64,000 nt of DNA from Variovorax saccharolyticus (GTDB lineage: Bacteria > Pseudomonadota > Gammaproteobacteria > Burkholderiales > Burkholderiaceae_C): assembly GCF_030316765.1 (NCBI RefSeq), contig NZ_JASZYT010000019.1, positions 28,915 through 92,914 on the forward strand. Direction: 5' to 3'. Numbering within the stretch: position 1 is the first letter of the stretch; the number at the start of each line of letters is the position of its first letter. Made by a program: the position numbers and the translations under genes. A model generated the notes under the pieces. The model searched no databases, had not been told where the DNA came from, and saw only the letters and a list, made by a program, of their open reading frames with translations. Shown piece by piece: positions 1 through 7,952 of this stretch.

Positions 1-547
1 AAACCGGGGCGGGCGTGGCCTGCTGCTCCCTTCGGGACGCCACGTCGTTCTCGCCATCGCGGTCTGCGCGTCCCCGGGGTCCCTTGCGGCCCGGGACCGT
101 CTTCGACGCTGGAACGTTGCCCTGCGGCGTGCCGCCCACGGTCCCGGGCCATGGGGTCGTCTGTTCGATCGCCTGCCGGCCAAGGGCAGCCGGGCGCCAC
201 GCCCGCAGGCGCACGACGCGTGCTTCGATCGGCTGCCCGTCGTCACGCTCTTCGCGCGCGATGCGGGCGCACCTGGCCCGTCGCGAGGGCGGCGGTCGCC
301 GCTCACCGCTGGCGCCGGCGTCGGCGCCGGCGAATGGGCAGGGGGCCTTCGTGTGCCCTGGGGAGGGTGGGGTGGGCTTGCCTGTGAGGCCTGACGCTAC
401 CTCGCCGTTCTCGCGTTCAAGGCCCTGCGCGCGCTGCGCGCGCTCGGCGCGTGCCGCGCGCCTGCGGCGACCTTGAGCGCTGCGCTGCGGCAAGGGCGCT
501 GGGGCCACGCAGGCAATCCCGCCTGTGTCGTCTCCCAGGAGTTCACC
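1..547. other. Gene-free GC-rich leader region
   Basis: I see no convincing protein here; open frames are low-complexity Arg/Ala/Pro translations of GC-rich DNA. It contains one good copy (about 358-547) and one decayed copy (about 15-150) of a leader that recurs before the DUF2958 gene. The good copy directly precedes the RadC-family gene. Confidence 0.6.
358..547 (+). repeat. Repeated 5' leader, copy A (before RadC gene)
   Basis: This leader shares two conserved blocks with the one at 1612-1795: CCGTTCTCGCGTTCAAGG (405-422) and CCTTGAGCGCTGCGCTGCGG (471-490). TTCAAGG in the first and CCTTGAG in the second are near-complementary, so the transcript could fold into a long hairpin. Block spacing (66 versus 65 bp) and distance from the second block to the ATG (57 versus 56 bp) are almost the same in both copies. 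It is probably a shared regulatory leader; the regulator is unknown. Confidence 0.6.
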
Positions 548-1141
548 ATGACCGCGTCCACCGACCTGACCGTCCGCCAGCAACGCATCGTCGATGCGCT
601 GCGCCCCTTCTTCGGCGCCGAGGCCGATGCCCTGTACGAAGCCCACGACCGGTCGTTGATGAAGCTCACGTACTTCGCCCGGCAGTCTGGCCTGCCGAAC
701 TTCCATCGCCTCGCGACGGGGCTTGCACTGGCGCAGGAGCTGCTGGCGGAGGAACTCACCCAGCGGTCGGTGTTTCACTCGCCGCAAGCCGTCACCGACT
801 TCCTCAAGCTTCACTTCGCGGGCCAGCCGCATGAGAGTTTCGCCCTGATGTACCTCGACGCGCAAAACGGACTCATCGCCTTCGAAGAGCTGTTCCGCGG
901 TACGTTGACGCAAACCAGCGTCTATCCGAGGGAGGTCATGCGGCGCTGCCTGCACCATGAAGCCTCAGGCCTTCTCATTTCGCACAACCACCCGAGCGGC
1001 AGCGTCGAGCCGTCGCCCGCGGACGAGCTGTTGACGAAGACCTTGGCCAAGGCGCTCGCGATGATCGACGTCCGGGTCCTCGACCACATCATCGTGGCGG
1101 GCGGGCGGTCGCTCTCCTTCGCGCAACGAGGTCTCCTGTGA
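548..1141 (+). CDS. RadC-family JAB/MPN domain protein
   Basis: A 197-aa protein with the RadC/JAB metal-binding motif (HNHPSG followed by D, near residues 146-156) and the usual C-terminal run IDVRVLDHIIV. RadC-like proteins have a JAB metalloprotease fold, but their reaction is unsettled. Plasmid and ICE copies usually travel, as here, with DUF2958 and ParB genes. The N-terminal half (about 70 residues) lacks an obvious helix-hairpin-helix and looks like the mobile-element version. The ATG at 548 was chosen because the conserved leader ends there and CAGGAG lies just upstream. Decayed copies of this gene's 3' end recur inside the repeat array at 7005-8280. Confidence 0.85.
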   Translation: MTASTDLTVRQQRIVDALRPFFGAEADALYEAHDRSLMKLTYFARQSGLPNFHRLATGLALAQELLAEELTQRSVFHSPQAVTDFLKLHFAGQPHESFALMYLDAQNGLIAFEELFRGTLTQTSVYPREVMRRCLHHEASGLLISHNHPSGSVEPSPADELLTKTLAKALAMIDVRVLDHIIVAGGRSLSFAQRGLL

Positions 1142-1159
1142 CGCGGGGGCTTCGGCCCG

Positions 1160-1369
1160 CTATGGCTTGCCAATCCCCGACGCGAGGTGCTCGACATAGA
1201 GCGCTGCGACGTCGGCAGACCATTGATCGATCGCCTGCCGGCGCTCCCGCCGCTGCGCCACGCGGGTGTCGCTGGCCTGCGAGTGGCTGGCGTCGTGAAC
1301 CGACGGGAACTCCGGAACGGTGCGGCCGGCCCGGCGAAGCACGGCTTCCTTCTGGTCGATGGTGAGCAT
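1160..1369 (-). CDS. Small unknown protein (MLTIDQK family)
   Basis: A 69-aa basic protein of unknown function, convergent with the RadC gene. Its start, MLTIDQKEAVLRRAGRTVP, closely matches the start of the minus-strand ORF at 2232-2495 (MLSIDQKAHILRRAGAAVP), and both end in a predicted helix rich in Glu, Arg and Ala. Two related ORFs, each lying antisense and downstream of a plasmid accessory gene, argue that this is a real gene family. No known domain is recognised. Confidence 0.5.
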   Translation of the reverse strand: MLTIDQKEAVLRRAGRTVPEFPSVHDASHSQASDTRVAQRRERRQAIDQWSADVAALYVEHLASGIGKP

Positions 1370-1611
1370 TTCTCAATCTCCTGCTGGCGCGTGCCTTCGG
1401 GCAATGGACACCGCCTGTGACGGGCCAGCTCGAAGGTCTTGGCTTGCCTGCATTGGGCGCGGCGCTCGCCCGGGCGCGGTGCGCGGTCCGCGCCATTTGG
1501 CGTCGGCGCACGCGGCGGGCGCGTGCAGGCGGATGTCCCGCCTGCCTGAACGAAACCACGGGCGGTGGCAGCGCGTGAGAAGAGAGAAAGACCGGGAGCG
1601 GGAGCGAGGGC

Positions 1612-1795
1612 AGGGTGGGGAGGGCGGGCTTGCTGTTCCCTTCAGGCTGCCACACCGTTCTCGCGTTCAAGGTCGGCGCGCACCGGCGGGTGCGCTGGCG
1701 GCCTGCGGCCGTCTTCGAACCTTGAGCGCTGCGCTGCGGTGTGACCGCTGGCGGTCACGGGCCATCCCGCCCGCAACCGTTCAAGGAGAACGACC
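1612..1795 (+). repeat. Repeated 5' leader, copy B (before DUF2958 gene)
   Basis: Second copy of the leader. The first conserved block is at 1655-1672 and the second at 1720-1739, 56 bp before the DUF2958 ATG. The rest of 1370-1611 holds no recognisable gene. A local GGTGTGACC/GGTCAC inverted repeat follows the second block. Confidence 0.6.
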
Positions 1796-2143
1796 ATGTG
1801 CAACTTCCTCTCCGACGCGCAACGCGCCGAACTCGCCGCCCAGGGCCTGCTGGCGCAAGCTACCGCGGACTTCGATCCGTTCCCGCTCGTGAAGCTCTAC
1901 ACGCCGGACGCCGGCGCGACCTGGCTGCTCGGCGCGATCGATCCCCAGGACCCCGATTCGGCCTACGGTCTGTGCGACCTGGGGCTCGGATTCCCCGAGC
2001 TCGGATGGGTCAGCCTCGCCGAACTGGCCGAGGTGCGCGGGCTGATGAACCTCCCCATCGCCCAGGATGTGCATTTCCGGGCCACCCAGCGCCTGAGCCG
2101 GTATGCGAAGGAGGCCCGGATGGCCGGGCGCATCCAGGCCTGA
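1796..2143 (+). CDS. DUF2958 family protein
   Basis: A 115-aa protein matching the DUF2958 pattern throughout: CNFLSDAQRAEL at the start, FPLVKLYTPDAGATWLL in the middle, then CDLGLGFPELGWVSLAEL. Length is normal for the family, which is common on proteobacterial plasmids and ICEs and has no established function. AAGGAG (with the leader) sits before the ATG. Its place between a RadC gene and a large ParB gene is the usual accessory cluster of such elements. Confidence 0.85.
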   Translation: MCNFLSDAQRAELAAQGLLAQATADFDPFPLVKLYTPDAGATWLLGAIDPQDPDSAYGLCDLGLGFPELGWVSLAELAEVRGLMNLPIAQDVHFRATQRLSRYAKEARMAGRIQA

Positions 2144-2231
2144 CGGCCTGGCCGCCGGCGATGCCGGCGGCTTCTGCCCTCCCCACCGCCTCGGGGCTGC
2201 GGCCTCGCCGCGTGCGCTGGAGCCCGGGCGT

Positions 2232-2495
2232 TCAAGGACCCCGCGGGCGGTCGGCCGGGTGGCGGGTGGCGCCCATCTGCAGCGATGCCTCGGCCTGGCG
2301 CAGGCTGCGCTTCGCACGTTCCAGCGCGTACCGAGCGTAGAGCCGCTCGATCTGCTCTTCCCAGGCCCGAAGGGGTTCGGCCCCTCGGCCCTCGAGGCGG
2401 CCATCGGACTGGGCCGTCATCTGCCGCTCGGGGCGCGCCGGCACCGCGGCGCCGGCGCGCCGCAGGATGTGGGCCTTCTGGTCGATGCTGAGCAT
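2232..2495 (-). CDS. Small unknown protein (MLSIDQK family)
   Basis: An 87-aa charged protein of unknown function and paralogue of the ORF at 1160-1369, with the same N-terminal pattern MLxIDQK, xLRRAG, VP. The C-terminal half (RLYARYALERAKRSLRQAEASL) is a predicted amphipathic helix. It lies convergent to the DUF2958 gene, as its paralogue does to the RadC gene. It may be an antitoxin-like or DNA-binding accessory protein, but nothing in the sequence settles that. Confidence 0.5.
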   Translation of the reverse strand: MLSIDQKAHILRRAGAAVPARPERQMTAQSDGRLEGRGAEPLRAWEEQIERLYARYALERAKRSLRQAEASLQMGATRHPADRPRGP

Positions 2496-3119
2496 GGCGG
2501 ACTGAGGGAGTGTTCGAACTTAGCAAGCGGTATGCCGGAGCGCGCTCGATCGCGCCTCCTTCTTCGGAGGGATGCGGTCTCCCGAGGCTCGCAGCGTCGG
2601 GCTGCAAACGGCCCCGGGGTCCCCTGAATCCCGCGGGCGCCCCACCGGCTGCGCCGCTGTCGGGCTGCTCCAGGTTCGCGCCGTCGCGCTCATCCCCTTT
2701 CGGGGACGGCGCGCGCCGCCTTGCGCATCCCTGGCGCAGGGACTGCGTCCCTTGAACTTCCCTCGATCAGACCTGCCTGCGGCAGGTAGAGGCGCTCGCC
2801 GCGCGGCGGTTCCTGCGCGCGTCGGTCGCCGGCGGGCTGCCGTTTGCCCGAGTCCTTCGCTTTGTCCGGGGAGCTTGCGCGCACGGTGCCGGGCGACTGG
2901 CTGCGCCTGCAAGGGGGTGTTCATAACGCTCGCGCGTTACGAATGCTTCCCCCTTGCTCCCCCGTCCCCGCGCGCGCCGCTGTTTCCCCGGGCGAAGAAC
3001 TCAGGAAAACGGCGGCCAGCACCGGGTCGGCGGCCGATGCGTCCAGGAACCCTCCATCCAAAGGGCTCCGAATCTAGGAACCCGGCATCTCGTCTCTTCA
3101 TTCATCGAAAGGAACCGTC
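2496..3119. other. Gene-free region upstream of large parB-like gene
   Basis: About 620 bp without a convincing gene. The only clear structure is the perfect inverted repeat TAACGC-tcgc-GCGTTA at 2924-2939, a candidate operator or hairpin about 180 bp before the large ParB gene. Just before the next ATG is GAAAGGAACC, a good ribosome-binding site. Confidence 0.4.
2924..2939. promoter_or_regulatory. Perfect inverted repeat TAACGC-N4-GCGTTA
   Basis: A 6-bp perfect dyad with a 4-base centre in an AT-richer pocket of otherwise very GC-rich non-coding DNA. It could be an operator or a small hairpin controlling the ParB-like gene at 3120. No binding protein can be assigned from sequence. Confidence 0.3.
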
Positions 3120-5159
3120 ATGACCGTGATCAACCCCCTCAGCAGCGAGGGCGTGCGTGCGCGCAAGGGCCCCCCGAGAAAGGCCAAGCCGACAAAAGCC
3201 GAGCGCGCCACGCACGCCGAAGCCGCAGCGCAGACGCCCCCGCCTGCGCCATGCGACCTGCTCGTGCCCCTGGCGCGGCTGTGTCTCAGCGAGGCCAACG
3301 TGCGCAAGGTGCATCCCGCGCAAGGCCTCGCGGAACTCGCCACCCTCATCGATGCGCAAGGGCTGCTGCAGCGCCTGGGCGTCGTCGCGCAAGACGATGG
3401 CCGCTACGCCGTGGTGGCCGGCGGCCGGCGGCTGCAGGCGATCCAGATGCTGTCGACGCAAGGCCGGTGGCCCGAGGACAGACCGGTCGAATGCCGGCTC
3501 TTCGACGCAGGCCGGGCGGTGCAGGTCTCGTTGGCCGAGAACAGCGGACGCGAAGCCATGCACCCCGCCGACCAGATCGATGCCTTTCGGCGGCTGGTCG
3601 AGGACGAGGGCCTCGACGTGTCCCAGGTCGCGGACCGCTTCGGCGTGTCCCCACTGACCGTCCAGCGCCGGCTCCGGCTCGCGCGCCTCGCGCCGCGCTT
3701 CATCGACCTCTACCGCGCCGACGAGATCGGCAGCGATCAACTGCAGGCACTGGCCCTCGTCGACGACCCCGCCCTGCAGGAAGCGATCTGGGACGGGCTG
3801 CGCCCGCACGACCGCAGTGCCTGGCGCTTGCGCGACGCAATCACCGCCGAGGCCTGCACCGCCGACAGCCGACTCGCCCGCTTCGTCGGTCTCGAGCCCT
3901 ACGAGGCCGCAGGCGGCGCCGTGCGCCGCGACCTGTTCGCCAGCGCCGAGGATCCGAGCAGCATCTACCTCGACAACCTGCCCCTGCTGCAGACCCTCGC
4001 CGCGGACAAGCTGCAGGGCATCGCTGCAGCGCTCCAGGCCGAAGGGTGGTCCTGGGTGGACGGCGCAATCGACCTCGACGGCCAAGCCCTGCGGCGCTGT
4101 CTGCGAGAAGCGGAGTCCGAACGCGAACCCACCCCCGAAGAAGCCCTGGCGCTGGAGACCCTCTCTGCACAGCAGCGCGCGCAGACCGCGGCCTACGACC
4201 GGCACCAGGACGAAGCGGATCCCGACTCGGACGACTTCGAACGCGTCGAGCAGCAACTCGCCGATGCCATTGATGCGACAGCGGGCGAGTTGTCCACGCT
4301 CCACGACGCGTTGCGGACCTGGCTGCCCGCGCAAATGGCCCGCAGCGGCGCCACCGTCAGCCTCGACTACCGGGGCGGCGTGCGCATCGAGCGCGGGCTT
4401 GTGCGTCCCTCCGATCGCGCCGGTTCCGAACCGGGCGCCGAGATGCAGACAGACGCGACAGCGTCCGACCCGGCGTCGTCGCCTCGGCCCGAGTTCAGCG
4501 AACGCCTGATGCGCGACCTCACGGCCCATCGCACCGCCGCCCTGCAGGCCGCGCTCATGCAGAACCCGCGCGTGGCGCTCGTGACGCTCGTCCATCGCAT
4601 GGCGGAGACAGTCTTCGGGCTCTACGGCGCGGGCGACGACGTGGTCAAGGTGTCGGTGCGCATCACCGGCGACACCAGCCTGGCGCAGGACGCCAGCGAC
4701 TACGCAACCAGCCCGGCCGCAACGCTGCTCGCCCAGGCCGAGAGCGCGTGGGGCGACCGCCTGCCAGGCTCTCCGACGCGCTTGTTCCAGTGGCTGCTCG
4801 CCCAGCCCGATGCGACGCTGCTCGACCTCCTGGCCTACTGCACCGCCCGAAGCGTCAACGCCATCGCGCCACGCACGCGCCCGGCCGATCACAGCGATGC
4901 GCTCGCCGATGCGCTCGGCGTGGACATGGCGGACTGGTGGGTGCCCACGCCCACGACCTACCTCGCGAGCGTCAGCAAGGCCAAGGCGCTGGAAGCCGTC
5001 CAGGAAGCGACCGGGCGCGACGCCGCGCAGGCCGTCGCCAAGATGAAGAAGGCCGAATCGGTCGCGTACTGCGCGCGACAACTGGAAGGCACGCGCTGGC
5101 TGCCGAGTCCGCTGCGCATTCGCAGCCCCTGGCCTGGAGGACCCGGCGACTTCGAATGA
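3120..5159 (+). CDS. Large ParB/RepB-type DNA-binding protein
   Basis: A 679-aa protein, about twice the length of ordinary ParB. Residues about 40-140 form a ParB/Srx-like domain (LVPLARLCLSEANVRK, GVVAQDDGRYAVVAGGRRLQA, LAENSGREAMHPADQIDAF). A helix-turn-helix follows (VSQVADRFGVSPLTVQRRL, about 165-185). The middle has an acidic, coiled-coil-like stretch (about 350-420), and the C-terminal third matches nothing I recognise. Proteins of this plan occur on plasmids and ICEs as ParB/RepB/Spo0J family members without an adjacent ParA; there is none here either. They presumably bind a repeated DNA site, and the palindromes 1-3 kb downstream are candidates. Confidence 0.8.
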   Translation: MTVINPLSSEGVRARKGPPRKAKPTKAERATHAEAAAQTPPPAPCDLLVPLARLCLSEANVRKVHPAQGLAELATLIDAQGLLQRLGVVAQDDGRYAVVAGGRRLQAIQMLSTQGRWPEDRPVECRLFDAGRAVQVSLAENSGREAMHPADQIDAFRRLVEDEGLDVSQVADRFGVSPLTVQRRLRLARLAPRFIDLYRADEIGSDQLQALALVDDPALQEAIWDGLRPHDRSAWRLRDAITAEACTADSRLARFVGLEPYEAAGGAVRRDLFASAEDPSSIYLDNLPLLQTLAADKLQGIAAALQAEGWSWVDGAIDLDGQALRRCLREAESEREPTPEEALALETLSAQQRAQTAAYDRHQDEADPDSDDFERVEQQLADAIDATAGELSTLHDALRTWLPAQMARSGATVSLDYRGGVRIERGLVRPSDRAGSEPGAEMQTDATASDPASSPRPEFSERLMRDLTAHRTAALQAALMQNPRVALVTLVHRMAETVFGLYGAGDDVVKVSVRITGDTSLAQDASDYATSPAATLLAQAESAWGDRLPGSPTRLFQWLLAQPDATLLDLLAYCTARSVNAIAPRTRPADHSDALADALGVDMADWWVPTPTTYLASVSKAKALEAVQEATGRDAAQAVAKMKKAESVAYCARQLEGTRWLPSPLRIRSPWPGGPGDFE

Positions 5160-5266
5160 GTCGCTCAGGGCGCGGCCGGCACGGGAGACGCCGATCTCCA
5201 GGCCGGCGGCCCGCCACCCACGCGTTCCCTTCTTCCATCTCCCATTCCTTCCTTCAGGAGCTCCTC

Positions 5267-5539
5267 ATGTCCCTCCGAGTCCCCCTCCTCCTGTCGACCG
5301 CCGCGCTGACCCTCGCCGGCATTGCCGCGGCCGTGTTCCATTCCGAAGCCGTGCCTCCGACCCGACCGACCGACTTTGCGACCCGGTTCCAGCCGACCCT
5401 CGACGCCGAAGCTCACATCGGCACCTTCAAAAGCCTCCCGCCCGTGGATCTGGACGGCCCTGCTTCGCGCGGCCCCTCACCCGCCATGCGGCACACCACC
5501 AAGGAACACCGCCATGAGCACCGCCCAGCCCACCCCTGA
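5267..5539 (+). CDS. Small exported protein of unknown function
   Basis: A 90-aa protein starting MSLRVPLLLSTAALTLAGIAAAVF, a clear N-terminal hydrophobic segment (signal peptide or anchor). It is followed by a proline-rich hydrophilic tail with His near the end. The ATG at 5267 follows CAGGAG by 6 bases. It overlaps the next gene (5514) by 26 bases, suggesting coupled translation with the large ParB gene upstream. Function unknown. Confidence 0.5.
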   Translation: MSLRVPLLLSTAALTLAGIAAAVFHSEAVPPTRPTDFATRFQPTLDAEAHIGTFKSLPPVDLDGPASRGPSPAMRHTTKEHRHEHRPAHP

Positions 5540-5786
5540 GCCGGCGGCCTCGGGTGCCGCCGACCTCGCCGCCCTACCCGCGTCGCTGAGTCCGTTCGAG
5601 ATCCGCTGTCTCTGCCGCCGGACACTCGAGTGCGAGGCGCTGCTGCAACTGGCGGTGCTCGGGATTGAACAGGCCTGCGAGCGGCATGCGCCGGATGCAG
5701 AGTTGCGCAAGATCGCGGCGCATCTCGGCGAGGCCGAGCGCCACGCCGAGATGGCGCGTCAACTCGCCTGCCGCCGGGGTGCCTGA
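5514..5786 (+). CDS. Small unknown protein
   Basis: A 90-aa protein with a Pro/Ala-rich start followed by a predicted helical body (IRCLCRRTLECEALLQLAVLGIEQACERH, then a second helix ending EMARQL). It has several Cys residues but no zinc-finger spacing I recognise. Its stop overlaps a possible downstream ATG (TGATG at 5784-5788). It is probably part of the same accessory operon as the ParB-like gene. Function unknown. Confidence 0.5.
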   Translation: MSTAQPTPEPAASGAADLAALPASLSPFEIRCLCRRTLECEALLQLAVLGIEQACERHAPDAELRKIAAHLGEAERHAEMARQLACRRGA

Positions 5787-5982
5787 TGGCCACGAAATCC
5801 CTCAAGCCGGTGACGCGGGAGACGTCAGCGATGGTGGGATCGCGCTGCGCGCAAAGGGCCTGCGGTCGGGCGAGCCGGTCGATGCGGCCTGGCGCTACCA
5901 CGCCGCGGTGAGGCAGCGTGTCGCCTTCGAACGTGCCGAGCGCCGGCGCTCCGGATACGCGGCGAAGCGACAAGCGCGTTGA
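5786..5982 (+). pseudogene. Possible small basic ORF split by a frame change
   Basis: The ATG overlapping the previous stop opens a 41-aa frame (MATKSLKPVTRETSA...) ending at 5911. A neighbouring frame continues to 5982 with more protein-like content (KGLRSGEPVDAAWRYHAAV, then a basic tail). A frameshift near 5830 would join them into a protein of about 65 aa. It could equally be chance; I do not recognise the product. Confidence 0.25.
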
Positions 5983-6023
5983 AGCACGCCCGACGCATCA
6001 ATCGGGGCCCCGTCCCGCGGCGC

Positions 6024-6039
6024 GTTCGGCATGCCGAAC
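6024..6039. repeat. Palindrome GTTCGGCATGCCGAAC (isolated copy)
   Basis: Perfect 16-bp palindrome, identical to those in the array at 7139-8251. It lies just past the stop codon of the minus-strand gene 6060-6653. Another copy (6844-6859) lies upstream of that gene, so the gene is bracketed by two sites. Confidence 0.85.
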
Positions 6040-6059
6040 AGCGCGCGGGACCTCACCCC

Positions 6060-6653
6060 TCAAGTCTTCCCGGGGAGCAGGCGCGCGAGCCGGCGCCGCG
6101 CGTTTGCCGGCGGCGCGTTCCTGATGGCGCCATAGGCCTCGCGCTGCGTTCTCAGCGTCGCGGCCAAGACCGCGACACTTGCGCTGTCGTAGCGCCAGAT
6201 GCCCGTGACGGCGAAGCTCCCTTTCTCTCCCGCCTGAGGCCTCGGCGTCACGTGCACATCCTGCGCGCCAATGCTGGCCAGGATCTCCGAACGGATGCTG
6301 GTCAACAGCGCTTCGCGCCCCTGGAATTCGGGAATGTGCCGACTCAGCTCGATGCCCACCAGATGGATGCCCGGGTGGCGTTCCACGATGAAGTTGACGA
6401 CTTCGGCCAGGACAAGCCTTGGAAGCGCCCCGACCCGAAAATCCTCGAACCTCATCTGAATGAAGTTCTCGATCAGCACCTCCGCGCCGTCCGGGCTCAG
6501 CCTCACGGACTGCACACGACCGATCAAGGACTCGCCATCGTAGACCTCGATCCCGTCGCCCAGCACGTAGTCCCGGCCGCCAATGCCGGTGAGCCGCAGT
6601 CCCTGGAACATCATCCCCCCCGATCCATGGATGCAGAGCGGCTGCGACGCCAT
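6060..6653 (-). CDS. Unknown protein bracketed by palindromes
   Basis: A protein of about 197 aa from the ATG at 6653 (MASQPL...). An upstream ATG at 6800 would add 49 Arg/Cys-rich residues that look non-coding. The central part (LRLTGIGGRDYVLGDG, then VEVLIENF-like strands) suggests a beta-rich fold. The later part (HLVGIELSRHIPEFQGREALLTSIRSEILASIGA) suggests alternating helix and strand. I recognise no family. It is the only gene between the two outlying palindromes and lies upstream of the oriT region. It could be an accessory transfer or plasmid-specific protein. Confidence 0.6.
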   Translation of the reverse strand: MASQPLCIHGSGGMMFQGLRLTGIGGRDYVLGDGIEVYDGESLIGRVQSVRLSPDGAEVLIENFIQMRFEDFRVGALPRLVLAEVVNFIVERHPGIHLVGIELSRHIPEFQGREALLTSIRSEILASIGAQDVHVTPRPQAGEKGSFAVTGIWRYDSASVAVLAATLRTQREAYGAIRNAPPANARRRLARLLPGKT

Positions 6654-6843
6654 GCCCGAACGCTTGCGGGCGCGTCCGCAGCGGATTCGGGTGGAGGTTT
6701 CGCGGGAGACGACATGCGCGAAGCATAGAGGGCGAAAGCGCGCTTCAGGTCCGCGGCGCGTGTATCCGGGAAAGCCTCCCGTGAAACAGTTCGCGAACAA
6801 CGCCGATTTGTCCGGAGACCGTGGGGCGACCGCGCCCGTTCGT

Positions 6844-6859
6844 GTTCGGCAAGCCGAAC
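6844..6859. repeat. Palindrome variant GTTCGGCAAGCCGAAC
   Basis: One-base variant of the 16-bp palindrome, about 190 bp upstream of the start of the gene at 6060-6653 and 295 bp before the first palindrome of the tandem array. Confidence 0.8.
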
Positions 6860-7008
6860 ATTCAATTGGAAGCCGACCCAGTCACTTCGGCGTCCGCACC
6901 GATCGCCGCGCCCGTGAACAGGTCGCCACTGCGCCGTGAACTCCGAGGGAGGGGAGGGCTTGCCTCGTCGTCCTCACGAGGCTCCCACCGTTCCGGATAC
7001 TCCTGACT

Positions 7009-7095
7009 GCGCTGGCTTGCGAGGACGTTCGCGTCATCGACCAGTTCTTCGTCGCCGGCGCCCGGACGCTGTCCATCGCAGAGCGGGCTGATCTT
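7009..7095 (+). pseudogene. radC 3'-end fragment, unit 1
   Basis: Translates as ALACEDVRVIDQFFVAGAR, then TLSIAERADL, matching the C-terminus of the RadC-family protein at 548-1141 (MIDVRVLDHIIVAGGR, then SLSFAQRGLL). No catalytic HxH region, start or complete domain is present. It is a remnant carried within repeat unit 1. Confidence 0.65.
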
Positions 7096-7438
7096 GCGAA
7101 CCGGCACGAGACGGTTGACTGCGCGCCCCGTCACCGGAGTTCGGCATGCCGAACTCCGGATGTCGATCGCCCTTCGAACTTCGTGACTTGCTGGCTCCAA
7201 CCCTCCGGTTGTTCGGCATGTCGAACAGCAGGAGAAATGAGGGGTAGGCGACTGGACTGCGTGCCTGTCTGTCCGGGTGGCTGCATTCGGCACGCTCTCC
7301 ATGTTCGGCATGCCGAACATCGCGTCGCGTCCACCGGTGAAGGGGAGGATTGCAGCGCAGGAAGGACGACGCACCGGCGGTGTTCGGCATGCCGAACGCT
7401 GAATCCCTGAATCGCTTTGAGGCCGGGCACTTCCGACT

Positions 7439-7525
7439 GCGCTGGCTTGCGTGGACGTTCGCGTCATCGACCACCTGGTCGTTGCCGCCGCCCGGACGCT
7501 GTCGATCGCAGAGCGCGGGCTGTCT
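7439..7525 (+). pseudogene. radC 3'-end fragment, unit 2
   Basis: Translates as ALACVDVRVIDHLVVAAAR, then TLSIAERGL, the clearest match to the RadC C-terminus. It is almost identical to the fragment in unit 3, so the duplication of units 2 and 3 is more recent than that of unit 1. Confidence 0.65.
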
Positions 7526-7865
7526 GGAACGGGCACGAGACGGGAGGACTGTGCGCGCCTCACCGGCGTTCGGCATGCCGAACTCCGGGTGTCGATCGCC
7601 CTTCGAACCTCGTGACTTGCTGGCGCCAACCTCCAGCTGTTCGGCATGTCGAACATCAAGAGAAATGAGGGGCAGGCGACGGGACTGCCTGCCTGTCTGT
7701 CCGGGTGGTTGCATTCGACACGCTCTCCGTGTTCGGCATGCCGAACATTGCGTCGCGCCACCGGTGATGAGGAGCATTGCAGCGCTGGAAGAACGACGCA
7801 CCGGCGGTGTTCGGCATGCCGAACGCTGAATCCTTGAATCGCTTTGAGGCCGGGCACTTCCGACT

Positions 7866-7952
7866 GCGCTGGCTTGCGTGGACGTTCGCGTCATCGACCA
7901 CCTGGTCGTTGCCGCCGCCCGGACGCTGTCGATCGCAGAGCGCGGGCTGTCT
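7866..7952 (+). pseudogene. radC 3'-end fragment, unit 3
   Basis: Same sequence as the unit 2 fragment (ALACVDVRVIDHLVV...). It lies about 400 bp before the mob operon. Confidence 0.65.

Noticed and set aside
2520..2924. Possible gene on the minus strand (134 aa)
   Set aside because: Arg/Ala/Gly-rich translation without fold-like pattern; composition matches a shadow of GC-rich non-coding DNA.
3102..5081. 659-aa frame opposite the large ParB gene
   Set aside because: A mirror frame of a codon-biased GC-rich gene; the plus-strand ParB has clear domains.
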